Shown here piece after piece: positions 35,707-44,901 of a stretch of DNA of 60,496 bases (within the stretch, counting starts at the first letter, position 1; each line of letters opens with the position of its first letter). The stretch spans positions 1 to 60,496 of the forward strand of contig DAOUQC010000018.1 in NCBI GenBank assembly GCA_030625775.1. Direction: 5' to 3'. Under the pieces are notes generated by a model. That model made no database searches, was not told the origin of the DNA, and worked only from the letters and a program-made list of their open reading frames with translations. The stretch comes from Verrucomicrobiota bacterium (GTDB lineage Bacteria > Verrucomicrobiota > Verrucomicrobiia > Verrucomicrobiales > DEV007). Position numbers and translations under genes: made by a program.

Positions 35707-36999
35707 ATGAAATGTAGAAAATTATTAAATATTGTTGTCGTCCTATGCTTGCTGAATGCTGCCAACCTGGCTGCAGGGGAGACATTGTCATTATCACTTG
35801 AGCAGGTTATTGAGCTGGCGCTGGAGAAGAATCGTGATCTTCATATTGCCTCTCTGGAAATTGAGCGGGCCAAATCGAGATCACGGTGGTCCGGGCGCTT
35901 GGATAATCCAGGGTTGGAAATTTCGGGAGCCAATGATTTTATTGGATTGGATGAAGGGGAAGCAGTTCTTGAACTGGCTTTTGTTCAGAAATTTCCGCTG
36001 ACCTCCAGGCTCAAAGATGAGAAGAAAGTGCGTGCGGTACAAGTGTTGCTTGCCCAAACCGAACTGGCAGAAAATCGACGGGTTCTGGCATACGAGGTGC
36101 ATAATCTGGCGGTGAAATTGCTCGCTGGAAAAATCACCCGGGCTGGACAGGAAAGACTGATCAATCTGAACAAGGAAATTTCTGATTCACTCCACAAACG
36201 GGCACAGATGGGAGAAGCTTCAAAGCTGGATGTCACCCAAATGCGATTGAATGGACGGTCGCTGGATCGTGGGGCTTCAGCTCTCGATGCACAAATGGCG
36301 AAGTTGCAAATGCAATTGAAGGAAAAGTTAAATCTTAACCCGGATCAAGTCATTGACTTAAAGGGGGTTTTGAAGCTTCCGGGTTCGGCGCCAGTGGGAA
36401 AAGTCAATTTCGATGCGGTGTTGCAGAACCGTCCTGACTATCTAGCGGCTTTGGTTGAGGCGGATGTGGCTCGGGCGGAACTGGTGCTTCAAAAAGCGAA
36501 ACGTTGGGAGGATGTGGGAGTGAGCCTTCTTGCTGTGAGTGACAAATCTGAAGACGAACCTGTTGGTCTTGACCGTAATACATTCCTTGGCATTGGTTTT
36601 TCCATTCCCTTGCCGCTGCGCAAGCGAAATCAGGAGGCGGTCGAAGTGGCGGGCATTAACATAGATGCGTCGGTTCGCAAAGGTGATGCAAAGAAGTTTG
36701 TGATCGAGAACGAGCTGGCTACAGTATTGCAGGTTCGCGCTGCTGCCTGGAAGCTCGCCAGCGAAGCTGTCGGGAAAGATGCCCGCCTGGCGAATGAAAA
36801 TTTCGAAGCATTTAAAACAGCTTATCAAAACGGCCAGGTGGGTATAATCCAAGTGCAGAGAGCCCAGGAGCAATTGATCAAACTGGAAACCACCGCTTTA
36901 GAGCTTCAGCGGAAATATCACCTCGCAGACGCGGCGGTGCGATTTGTTCGAGGTTCATACCAGGGTTTACGGATTCCATTCCCAAGTCCATCCAAATAG
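35707..36999 (+). CDS. TolC/CzcC-family outer-membrane efflux protein
   Basis: The frame opens at 35671, but the ATG at 35707 gives a proper signal peptide (M-K-C-R-K-L-L-N-I-V-V-V-L-C-L-L to A-A-G-E) and 430 residues. Two internally similar helical halves are typical of TolC proteins: L-S-L-E-Q-V-I-E-L-A-L-E-K-N-R-D-L at the start of the mature protein, and V-L-Q-N-R-P-D-Y-L-A-A-L-V-E-A-D midway. It forms the outer-membrane exit duct of the tripartite pump encoded with the next two genes (adaptor at 37032, RND pump at 38202). Metal efflux is inferred from the pump type. Confidence 0.9.
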   Translation: MKCRKLLNIVVVLCLLNAANLAAGETLSLSLEQVIELALEKNRDLHIASLEIERAKSRSRWSGRLDNPGLEISGANDFIGLDEGEAVLELAFVQKFPLTSRLKDEKKVRAVQVLLAQTELAENRRVLAYEVHNLAVKLLAGKITRAGQERLINLNKEISDSLHKRAQMGEASKLDVTQMRLNGRSLDRGASALDAQMAKLQMQLKEKLNLNPDQVIDLKGVLKLPGSAPVGKVNFDAVLQNRPDYLAALVEADVARAELVLQKAKRWEDVGVSLLAVSDKSEDEPVGLDRNTFLGIGFSIPLPLRKRNQEAVEVAGINIDASVRKGDAKKFVIENELATVLQVRAAAWKLASEAVGKDARLANENFEAFKTAYQNGQVGIIQVQRAQEQLIKLETTALELQRKYHLADAAVRFVRGSYQGLRIPFPSPSK

Positions 37000-37031
37000 G
37001 TGATTCACATAATTTGTTCCTCATTGATTTT

Positions 37032-38198
37032 ATGAAATATTTGCATCCAACTTTTACCTTATTGGTATCTGCTTTATTCTCAGGTGCGCTGTTTGCCCAG
37101 GAAAGCGGTGATTCCAACCGAGAGGCGGCTACGGTCATTCTTGATGAAACTGCAGTAAAAAACCTGCGTATTGAAACGATCGTGGCCGAAGAGCGCGAGT
37201 TCGAAACAACCGTTTTTGCGATCGGTCGGATTGAAGAGATACCTGCAAACCGTTTTGCAATATCTTCTAGAATATCCGGTAAGACGGTCGAGGTGAACGC
37301 CTTTGTAGGTGACCACGTCAAGAAGGGGCAGGTAATGGTGAAGGTCGAAAGCCGTCTGCCGGGTGATCCTCCGCCGATCATTTCCCTGAAAGCGAGTCAC
37401 GACGGATTGGTGATCGATTCCCATGTTCGCATCGGTCAGCCGGTAGATCCGGAAGCGGAATTGCTCGACATCACGGATCGCTCGGAAATGTGGGCAATCG
37501 CTAAAATTCCAGAGCAAGCGGCGTCGGGAGTGAAAATCGGGACCAAAGCTCACATTCGGATTCCGGCTCTTGGAGGGGTATTGATTGAAGCTACCGTTCT
37601 TCGTTATGGAGTGACAGCTGACCGTGAGGCAGGAACGATTGAGGGAATTTTTAAAATTCCGAATCCCGATGGAAGATTGTATCCGGGAATGCGTGCGGAG
37701 TTTTCCATTGTGATCAGTAGTCGCTCCGATGTTCTGGCAGTGCCACGGGCCTCGGTTCAGGGGGATCCTACGAAGCGCGTGGTTTATGTGAAGGACTTTG
37801 AGCTACCCAACGCTTTTGTCCGTGTGCCGGTGCACTTGGGTGAGCAGAACGAGGAATACGTGGAAGTGATCAACGGGGTTTTTCCAGGGGATGACGTCGT
37901 CACCCAAGGCTCGTATTCGCTGGGTTTCGCGGGTGATGGAAGTGGTATTTCGCTGAAAGAGGCGCTTGATGCGGCTCATGGTCATGAGCACAACGAAGAC
38001 GGGTCGGAACTCACCGACGATCAAAAGGAAAATAAAGGCAGCGGAAAAACTGAAAACGATCAAGGGGGGGGTGAAGCGCAGAGTGGCCTACTTGGGAGCA
38101 ACAAAGCGCTGTTGATCTACGGAGGCATCATGACATTGATCACCCTGCTATTGGCTCAGCAGTTGTGGAATAAACGTAAAACCACCCCATCTGCTTAA
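37032..38198 (+). CDS. CzcB/CusB-type periplasmic adaptor with C-terminal membrane segment
   Basis: The ATG at 37032 opens a 388-residue protein with a signal peptide (M-K-Y-L-H-P-T-F-T-L-L-V-S to L-F-A-Q-E). It has the membrane-fusion-protein order: I-E-E-I-P-A-N and I-S-G-K-T-V-E-V, then a lipoyl-like segment (H-D-G-L-V-I-D-S-H-V-R-I-G-Q-P-V), then beta-barrel and membrane-proximal domains (L-Y-P-G-M-R-A-E-F). Two things are unusual. A His/acid-rich tail (A-A-H-G-H-E-H-N-E-D-G) runs into a Lys/Glu/Gly-rich linker, and a C-terminal hydrophobic segment (A-L-L-I-Y-G-G-I-M-T-L-I-T-L-L-L-A) precedes a basic end. This suggests a second membrane anchor not seen in standard adaptors. The next gene starts 3 bp downstream. 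Confidence 0.88.
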   Translation: MKYLHPTFTLLVSALFSGALFAQESGDSNREAATVILDETAVKNLRIETIVAEEREFETTVFAIGRIEEIPANRFAISSRISGKTVEVNAFVGDHVKKGQVMVKVESRLPGDPPPIISLKASHDGLVIDSHVRIGQPVDPEAELLDITDRSEMWAIAKIPEQAASGVKIGTKAHIRIPALGGVLIEATVLRYGVTADREAGTIEGIFKIPNPDGRLYPGMRAEFSIVISSRSDVLAVPRASVQGDPTKRVVYVKDFELPNAFVRVPVHLGEQNEEYVEVINGVFPGDDVVTQGSYSLGFAGDGSGISLKEALDAAHGHEHNEDGSELTDDQKENKGSGKTENDQGGGEAQSGLLGSNKALLIYGGIMTLITLLLAQQLWNKRKTTPSA

Positions 38199-38201
38199 AT
38201 T

Positions 38202-41200
38202 ATGCTGAACGCATTGATTAGATTTTCTCTCGCACAACGAGCCCTCATTCTGGCGGTGGCTTTGGTGTTGCTTGTGCTCGGGGTGAAAAAAGTTATCGAA
38301 TTGCCGGTGGAGGTTTTGCCGGATCTCACCAAACCAACGGTCACAATTTTAACCGAAGCTCCGGGTTACGCACCCGAAGAAGTAGAAACCTTGATTACGA
38401 TTCCGCTCGAGAACACTCTGATGGGTGTGACGGGAGTGAGTCGATTGCGTTCGACCAATGACATCTCCTTGTCGCTTATTTTTGTGGAGTTTGACTGGGA
38501 CACCGACATCTACCAGGCGCGTCAGTTTGTGCAGGAACGGCTTACCGGGGCGGCGGAAGTGCTTCCCGAAGGCGTGACCCCCTACATGGCGCCGGTGAGC
38601 TCGCTGATGGGGGACATTCTCTTGATTGGCTTGAGGGATCCTACTGGTAAAACAAGTCCGAGGGATTTGCGTGCGATTGCCGATTGGGGAATCGGACGAC
38701 GCTTCCAAGCGATTCCCGGCATTGCCGAAGTGTTGGCGATGGGTGGGGGAGTAAAACAAATCCAAGTGCAACCGGATCCGGAAAACATGCTGGCTTTGGG
38801 GGTATCTTTCGAGCAGATCCGTGATGCTGCCGGTAACGCGGTGAAAAATACCACCGGGGGATTTCTTACCGAACAGTCTCAGGAGATCATGGTACGCAAT
38901 CTTGCCATGACGACGGATCTCGATGCCATTGGCGATACGGTGGTGAGTTATCAGAATGATCGACCGATTCGAATCAAGGATGTTGCGTCAGTCGTTTGGG
39001 ATGTTGAGGCGATGCGGGGTGATGCGGGAATGGGAAGCAAAGAAGGTGTGAATGATCCCGATGCAGAGGTCAAAGGGGATCCTGGCATCATTCTCAGCGT
39101 GCGCAAATCGCCGGGTTTTGATACCAATGGTCTTACCGATGAAGTGGAGGCGGCAATGGCTGACCTGGCCGAATCGCTGCCTGAAGGAGTTGAGCTGATA
39201 ACACTCTATCGCCAGGCCGATTTCATTGCTTTATCGATAGGTAATCTGGAAGAAGCACTGCGTGATGGGGCGATCATGGTGGCGGTCGTGCTGTTGGTAT
39301 TTCTGTTTAACATTCGAGTGACGCTGATTACCCTGACCGCAATTCCACTGTCGTTGGCGATTACGATCATCATTTTTGATCTCTTCGATCTCAGTGTGAA
39401 TTCGATGACGCTGGGAGGCTTGGCTGTTGCCATCGGTATGGTGGTGGATGATGCGATTGTCGATGTGGAGAATGTTTTTAGAAGGCTGGGTGAAAATGCG
39501 AAGCTTGAAAAACCAGAATCAAAACTGGAGGTTATTGCACTTGCTTCTGCAGAGGTTCGTTCTTCCATTTTTTACGCTACGGTACTCATTATCCTGGTTT
39601 TCCTTCCACTGCTTGCGCTCAGTGGAGTTGAGGGACGCTTGTTCACTCCTATCGCGATTTCGACTATTGTCAGCATGGCGGCATCGTTTGTGGTTTCCCT
39701 GACCGTCATCCCTGTGCTGAGTTATTATTTGCTTAATCCAAAGCCTGGCAAGAAACACACGGATGGAGTGATCGTTCGTTTTCTCAAGGAAGCGTTCAGG
39801 GTGACCTGGCTCAAGCTTTCCCTCTCGCAGCCTTTTCTCGTTTTTGCAGGAACCGGGGCCTTGCTGGTATTCAGTTATCTGGCTTATACGAAAATGGGGG
39901 GGAATTTTCTCCCACCTTTCAGGGAGCCTACCGCTGTGGTGGCGATGACCACTGCTCCGGGGACTTCGCTGAAAACCACGACGGAATTGTCGATCACCGC
40001 CCAGGATCTGTTGTTACAGATTCCCGAAGTGAGAACCGTTGGATACCGGGTTGGTCGGGCCGAACGCGGGGACCATGTGGTGCCTGTTTCCACGGTAGAA
40101 TTTGAAGTTGATTTCGAAGAATCGGAAGAGCGCACCCGGGACGAAGTGGTGGCGGAAATTCGGACTGTTTTGCGTGGGATTCCGGGCACATTTAGCGCGA
40201 TCAGTACGCCGCTCGCCGACCGCATTGGCCACATGTTGAGTGGAGTTTCGGCAAAAATTGCGGTGAAAATTTATGGGCCGGATCTGATCGAATTGCGCCG
40301 TCTTGGAACGGAAATTGCCGAGATTGCGCGGGCGATTCCCGGGTTGGAGGAAGCCCGCACTGAGCAACAGGCGCCGATTCCACAATTGCGGATCGAAGTG
40401 GATCGCAAACGTGCCCTCGCTTACGGAGTGACGCCCGGGGAATTGAATGAGGAGCTTGCAGCCTTGATGGGAGGTGAGGTGGTCGCTGAGGTTTATGAAG
40501 GTCAGCGGGTTTATGATCTGGTGGTTCGATTGCCGGTTGAGTGGCGGGAAAATCCGGATCGATTGAAGAATCTCTACATTGATACCCAGAGCGGTCAGCG
40601 CATTCCCTTGAGTTATGTTGCTGAAATACACCAAGCCACCGGACCGAATACTATCCTGCGTGAAAATACTCAGCGACGCTTTGTGGTTTCGATCAATCCA
40701 ACTATTGATGATCTCAATTCGGTCGTCGAACAGCTTCAGCGTGAGGTTAAGAGTCAGGTCAAGCTTCCGGATGCTTATTCGATCTCATTTGAAGGGGAGT
40801 ATCAAGCGCAACAGGAAGCTTCGCGGACGATTCTGGTAATGTCGGTAGTAATTCTTCTGGTCGTTGTTTTTCTTCTCTACAGTTATTTTCAGAATTTCAG
40901 TTTTGTTCTATTGGCTCTCACCAATATCCCGATTTCCCTGATCGGAGCGATTCTGTATACCCGTTACACCCTGGATAATATCAGCATTGCCACTCTGGTT
41001 GGTTTTATTGCGATCACGGGTATTGCGGCGAGAAACAATATCATGATGATATCGCACTACCTGCATCTCATGCGTCATGAGGGGGAGGGTTTCACCCGGC
41101 AGATGGTCGAGCGTGGTACTTTGGAGCGGCTGGTTCCTATATTGATGACAGCTCTTGCAACCGGCATCGCGTTATTGCCTTTGATCCTTGCTGCGGACGA

Positions 41201-41360
41201 ACCCGGTAAGGAGATTCTCAATCCTGTGGCGATTGTCATTGTCGGGGGGCTTTTCAGTTCCACCTTTTTAGGACTTGGGATTACGCCTGCGATTTTCTAT
41301 ACTTTTTGTCGTAAGGCAGCGGATAAATCGCTGAAGGCAAAAGCGCCGGCGACAGGGTAG
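38202..41360 (+). CDS. CzcA/CusA-like RND efflux pump
   Basis: The 1,052-residue protein is a full-length RND transporter with TM1 at residues 12-30 and two large periplasmic loops. The early motif L-P-D-L-T-K-P-T-V-T-I is typical of heavy-metal efflux members. In TM4 it reads G-M-V-V-D-D-A-I-V-D-V-E-N, with D416, D417 and E423. Classical CzcA has D-F-G-x-x-V-D-G-A and CusA-type pumps have V-D-A-A, while the D-D pair resembles AcrB-type pumps. The metal range therefore cannot be read off. The clustering of TolC-like, adaptor and pump genes with metal-ligand-rich small proteins still favours metal export across both membranes. Confidence 0.92.
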   Translation: MLNALIRFSLAQRALILAVALVLLVLGVKKVIELPVEVLPDLTKPTVTILTEAPGYAPEEVETLITIPLENTLMGVTGVSRLRSTNDISLSLIFVEFDWDTDIYQARQFVQERLTGAAEVLPEGVTPYMAPVSSLMGDILLIGLRDPTGKTSPRDLRAIADWGIGRRFQAIPGIAEVLAMGGGVKQIQVQPDPENMLALGVSFEQIRDAAGNAVKNTTGGFLTEQSQEIMVRNLAMTTDLDAIGDTVVSYQNDRPIRIKDVASVVWDVEAMRGDAGMGSKEGVNDPDAEVKGDPGIILSVRKSPGFDTNGLTDEVEAAMADLAESLPEGVELITLYRQADFIALSIGNLEEALRDGAIMVAVVLLVFLFNIRVTLITLTAIPLSLAITIIIFDLFDLSVNSMTLGGLAVAIGMVVDDAIVDVENVFRRLGENAKLEKPESKLEVIALASAEVRSSIFYATVLIILVFLPLLALSGVEGRLFTPIAISTIVSMAASFVVSLTVIPVLSYYLLNPKPGKKHTDGVIVRFLKEAFRVTWLKLSLSQPFLVFAGTGALLVFSYLAYTKMGGNFLPPFREPTAVVAMTTAPGTSLKTTTELSITAQDLLLQIPEVRTVGYRVGRAERGDHVVPVSTVEFEVDFEESEERTRDEVVAEIRTVLRGIPGTFSAISTPLADRIGHMLSGVSAKIAVKIYGPDLIELRRLGTEIAEIARAIPGLEEARTEQQAPIPQLRIEVDRKRALAYGVTPGELNEELAALMGGEVVAEVYEGQRVYDLVVRLPVEWRENPDRLKNLYIDTQSGQRIPLSYVAEIHQATGPNTILRENTQRRFVVSINPTIDDLNSVVEQLQREVKSQVKLPDAYSISFEGEYQAQQEASRTILVMSVVILLVVVFLLYSYFQNFSFVLLALTNIPISLIGAILYTRYTLDNISIATLVGFIAITGIAARNNIMMISHYLHLMRHEGEGFTRQMVERGTLERLVPILMTALATGIALLPLILAADEPGKEILNPVAIVIVGGLFSSTFLGLGITPAIFYTFCRKAADKSLKAKAPATG

Positions 41361-41416
41361 GTGGAAGGAGTCAGAAGGTAGAATTTAGGAGTTAGAATCA
41401 GAAAAACACACATATT

Positions 41417-41914
41417 ATGAAAATACAGACACACAGACTGCTTTCGATAGCGGCAATCATTGCAACAGGTATCTCATTTACAATCGCCGGCACTTCGGTG
41501 CGTGCTGATGACAAGGGCAAACCTGGTCACAGTCATGAAAAGAAAGTGGCGGGACCGAATGGCGGGAGATTGGTCACTTCAGTGAAACCGCATTTGGAGT
41601 TTTTTGTGACCAAGGATCGCAAAATAAAGATCACGGCGGTGGATCATCACAACAAGCCAACCGCTATAACCGGGCAAAGTGTGAAAGTATCCGGTGGAAG
41701 TCGGCTGTTCCCCGCCCGGATGAAGTTTGAGAAAAAAAATGGAGTTCTCATCTCAAGCAATGCTTTCCCTGAAGGTAAAAAGCTTCCGGTGGTTGTTCAG
41801 ATCAAGGTCACGCCGGAATCAAAGACTGTGATCGAGAAGTTTTATCTTAATCAGAGCACCTGCCCGGAATGCAAACTTGAGGAGTATGCCTGTATTTGCG
41901 GGCATCATAATTAG
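41417..41914 (+). CDS. Small secreted protein with Cys/His metal-binding tail
   Basis: The 165-residue protein has a signal peptide (M-K-I-Q-T-H-R-L-L-S-I-A-A to S-V-R-A-D-D). A G-H-S-H-E-K-K segment leads into G-P-N-G-G-R-L, a motif also found at the N-terminus of some CzcB-type adaptors. A small beta domain follows (H-L-E-F-F-V-T-K-D-R-K-I-K-I-T), and the C-terminus C-P-E-C-K-L-E-E-Y-A-C-I-C-G-H-H-N offers four Cys and two His. It lies 56 bp after the pump gene and probably belongs to the operon as a periplasmic metal carrier or sensor (inference). I know of no named family for the whole protein. Confidence 0.72.
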   Translation: MKIQTHRLLSIAAIIATGISFTIAGTSVRADDKGKPGHSHEKKVAGPNGGRLVTSVKPHLEFFVTKDRKIKITAVDHHNKPTAITGQSVKVSGGSRLFPARMKFEKKNGVLISSNAFPEGKKLPVVVQIKVTPESKTVIEKFYLNQSTCPECKLEEYACICGHHN

Positions 41915-42004
41915 GGGGAGGTATTGGGGAAAAGGTGAAGTGTCGCAGGGGGGGCTTGTTTTGATACCGATTGCGTAAGACCCGTCTGCAAATGCGATTC
42001 TTTC

Positions 42005-42074
42005 GTAGGACAGATTTCCATATCTGTCTTGTGATACGTACACTTACCCAGACAGATATGGAAATCTGCCCTAC
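42005..42074. repeat. REP-like palindromic element, copy A
   Basis: Two 25-bp arms (42005-42029 and 42050-42074) are inverted repeats with one mismatch and a 20-bp loop. Each arm contains the core CAGATTTCCATATCTG, itself an imperfect palindrome. The loop includes TACGTA. A related, more degenerate copy lies near 57235-57290. It occupies the 224-bp space between the convergent metal operon and VWA operon, so it could also serve as a bidirectional terminator. The element resembles dispersed REP/BIME or small MITE families. Confidence 0.8.
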
Positions 42075-42138
42075 AATTGAAGCCTGAAAAGGTGGTCGAG
42101 AAAATGACTGCCTACGAGACTCCTTGATGAGGTTTAGT

Positions 42139-44859
42139 TCACTTCCCCCGTCGTTTGGCCCGGGCAAAGCGGGAGCGGGCGGATTTGGGAGGAGTGGATG
42201 GTGGGGGCGTAAGTTCTTCAGGAGGGGGGGAGGATTCAAGTTTAGCTTCTGGTGCTGATTTTTGGGCGGGTTGATTATCATCAGCCTTTTTGCTTTTTGT
42301 TTTTCGGACACGAGCCGTGACGAGAGATGCTAGGGAAAGTTGTGGCATTTGCCAACCGGTGCGGGTGATGAGGGCATCAAGGATAATGCCAATCAGCAGG
42401 AGGGTGAGTAACCAGGGTTGAATCGATGCGTAGTCGCGGCGCAGGGGTTTTTGCCAGGCATCGGATAAGTCGATCAAAGCCCGTCCATTGCTGGAGGTCG
42501 AGAGCGTTTTCAGTTCTTCTATTCTTTCTGTGTTGAAAGCCCACTCCGTACTTGAACCCACTACTAGCGGGCCAAAAGGCAGGGCTTGCTGATTTGAAAT
42601 CCGGATGGCCCCACGGACAGGTTGGCCTTCTGCCAAATCAGTGCGCAGGGAATAATGTTCGGGGGAGATTCTTTCCCAGATGAGTTCCCGGGTTTGCGGA
42701 GTTCCGGTGAGGCCTTCGCTGAGAATGAGTTTTGGAGGAGTGGTGGTAAATTGATCCCCCCAGGTTTTGTCGTCATAGAGCAAGTCGATGGTGAGCTCGG
42801 TGCCTTTGAGATGGGTTCGAATTCCAATGCCCGGGGGGACCTGTTCGCCCATCAACCAACGGTTCAAGGTCTGCATGAAATCTCCGACTGCCGGCCAGTC
42901 CCGGACTTTCCGGGAAAATTCTCCACCCAGTGGGAAAGAGATGGCCGCCGTGCGTCCGATGCCTCGTCGACCTGTGGCGACCAGGGGGGCAGTGTATTCA
43001 TCGGCGGATTTCAGCGAGGCGGTATCGCCATCCCTCAGGTAACTCAGGTTATAACCATCGATGGTGGCGGGCCACTTCATATTCTGGTTCGAAATTTCAA
43101 ACCATCCTCCGGTGGTTTTGGTGTTCAGGGGCTCGTCGATGAAGGTGGAGCGAGCTACGGTTACTGTTTCTTGGGCGAATATATTGGGAAGGCTGGCAGG
43201 GTCCGTAGTGAAAAAAATACGCCCATTACCTCGTTTGGCCACATCTTCGATAAAGGCGGCGTCGGGATCAGCGCGGGTACCTAAGCCGATCACGCTGACA
43301 CTACCCCCGTTAGAGGTGATCTGCTTGAGCAGGGATTTGTATTGCCCGGGTTGCTCCGAGTCGGCGGCATCGGTGAACAGGATCATATGCCGTTGTCCGG
43401 CTTCGGCCTTGTTGAGGGAGTTCCAGCCAGCTTTCAATCCTTCGTAAACAAAGATGCCACCACCCATGCTTTTGATCGACCGAGCGCGATTGATGATGTC
43501 TCCACGTCCGGCTTCCACGTTGATCAAGGGGACAATTTCATGCGCAGTGCTGTCCACGGCGTAGATAGTGATGAGATCCTGGGAGCCGAGAAGCTCCACG
43601 GCCCGGGCAGCGCCTTCATTGGCCAGTTGCATCTTTGTCTGGCCACCGGCAGTGGTCATGGCCATCGAGCCGGAACGATCCATCACAATGGCCATGGCGA
43701 CTGACAGTTTACGGTGCTCACTTTTGAGCTCCATGGAAACTGGAAGCAGTGGATCAACGGGGCTGTCGAAATACCCACCGGAACCAAAGCTGTGTTTTCC
43801 ACCGACCATGAGGAATCCGCCGCCTTGTTGGGTAATAAAAAAATCGAGAGCCTTCAGAAAACTTTGCGGGATTTCGTGAGCGGGCACGTTGTTGAAAATC
43901 ACATTTTTGCAGCCGCTGAGTTGTCCGATTTTTAATAGGGCGGGTTCCTGTACAACCTGAACATCAAAACCCTGGTTTTGCAGAATGTTGATCAGTGGAT
44001 CCTTGATGTAATTGGTAACAAGAATAATGCGAGGGCCGGAGTGTACTTCGATCCAGTTTTCATAGCGGTTGTTTCCCGGGTAGGCATCTGTTTGGGGAGA
44101 GATCCTTGCTTCGTATTGGAACGAACCTCCACGGGTAATGCGGTCGGTGAATTTCAAGCTTCCGCTGCCTTGGAAAATTTTCACCGTGTTATCTGCGAGC
44201 TTTTCTTGATTACGATAGATGGTGATCGGAACATCACCGTCACGGTTGCCAATGACTTTGACCTCCATCAGAAAGGGCTCGCCGATTTGACTGCGGTTGG
44301 GAATGTTGAGATGAGTGATTTGGTAGTCCACGCTGTCTTCGGCGCTCAATAGCCGGTAATCGAGGGGGATTGACAGTTTTGCGAGTTTTTCACCGATACC
44401 GGACAGGGGTTCAGTGCTGTATCCGTCAGTGAAAATGAGTATCCGGCTGCGTTTTTTCCGGTCAGCCAGGGCAATTACGTCTTCCAGGGCGAGGGCTGTA
44501 CGGGTCAAGTTTCGCTGACCTGGATAAACGGTCGTTTCTGTATTCGATTGGGTGACGACTTCAGAGGCGTAGTCAACGAAGTTCAGTTTGTCTGCTTTTG
44601 AGGGGCGCGATTTTTCGAGCAAACGCCGCCACTCGGCAATGTTCTGGTCAACGATGTCAGCAGCTGAAGATGAGCGGTCGACGAGAACCCAGAGATCGAG
44701 TCCGTCCTTCAGACGTTTGATCTGCGGGTCGACCAGGATCAGGGTGATGAGAAGCAGTGGGATGAAACGCCGGGGCCGCCATAAGTCGAGAGGCCGGAAA
44801 TACCAGCCGATGACCGCAAATACGGGCAGTAGCAGAAACCATTGGGGTGAGAAGAACAT
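42139..44859 (-). CDS. Membrane protein with two von Willebrand A domains
   Basis: The frame opens at a GTG at 44889, but the ATG at 44859 places the start right before the first membrane segment (M-F-F-S-P-Q-W-F-L-L-L-P-V-F-A-V-I-G-W), giving 906 residues. Two N-terminal TM segments lead to a first VWA domain (L-V-D-R-S-S-S, about residue 61). A glutamine-amidotransferase-like domain follows (I-I-L-V-T-N-Y, G-G-G-F-L-M-V-G-G), then a second VWA domain with an intact MIDAS (D-R-S-G-S-M, about 394-399). A C-terminal TM segment and a Lys/Pro/Arg-rich tail end the protein. Such proteins pair with MoxR ATPases, probably in assembly or remodelling at the envelope. It is the last gene of the minus-strand cluster. 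Confidence 0.86.
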   Translation of the reverse strand: MFFSPQWFLLLPVFAVIGWYFRPLDLWRPRRFIPLLLITLILVDPQIKRLKDGLDLWVLVDRSSSAADIVDQNIAEWRRLLEKSRPSKADKLNFVDYASEVVTQSNTETTVYPGQRNLTRTALALEDVIALADRKKRSRILIFTDGYSTEPLSGIGEKLAKLSIPLDYRLLSAEDSVDYQITHLNIPNRSQIGEPFLMEVKVIGNRDGDVPITIYRNQEKLADNTVKIFQGSGSLKFTDRITRGGSFQYEARISPQTDAYPGNNRYENWIEVHSGPRIILVTNYIKDPLINILQNQGFDVQVVQEPALLKIGQLSGCKNVIFNNVPAHEIPQSFLKALDFFITQQGGGFLMVGGKHSFGSGGYFDSPVDPLLPVSMELKSEHRKLSVAMAIVMDRSGSMAMTTAGGQTKMQLANEGAARAVELLGSQDLITIYAVDSTAHEIVPLINVEAGRGDIINRARSIKSMGGGIFVYEGLKAGWNSLNKAEAGQRHMILFTDAADSEQPGQYKSLLKQITSNGGSVSVIGLGTRADPDAAFIEDVAKRGNGRIFFTTDPASLPNIFAQETVTVARSTFIDEPLNTKTTGGWFEISNQNMKWPATIDGYNLSYLRDGDTASLKSADEYTAPLVATGRRGIGRTAAISFPLGGEFSRKVRDWPAVGDFMQTLNRWLMGEQVPPGIGIRTHLKGTELTIDLLYDDKTWGDQFTTTPPKLILSEGLTGTPQTRELIWERISPEHYSLRTDLAEGQPVRGAIRISNQQALPFGPLVVGSSTEWAFNTERIEELKTLSTSSNGRALIDLSDAWQKPLRRDYASIQPWLLTLLLIGIILDALITRTGWQMPQLSLASLVTARVRKTKSKKADDNQPAQKSAPEAKLESSPPPEELTPPPSTPPKSARSRFARAKRRGK

Positions 44860-44901
44860 TGGGAAGCTGTGGGAAGGAGGATTAACCACTGATGGTTAAA
44901 G

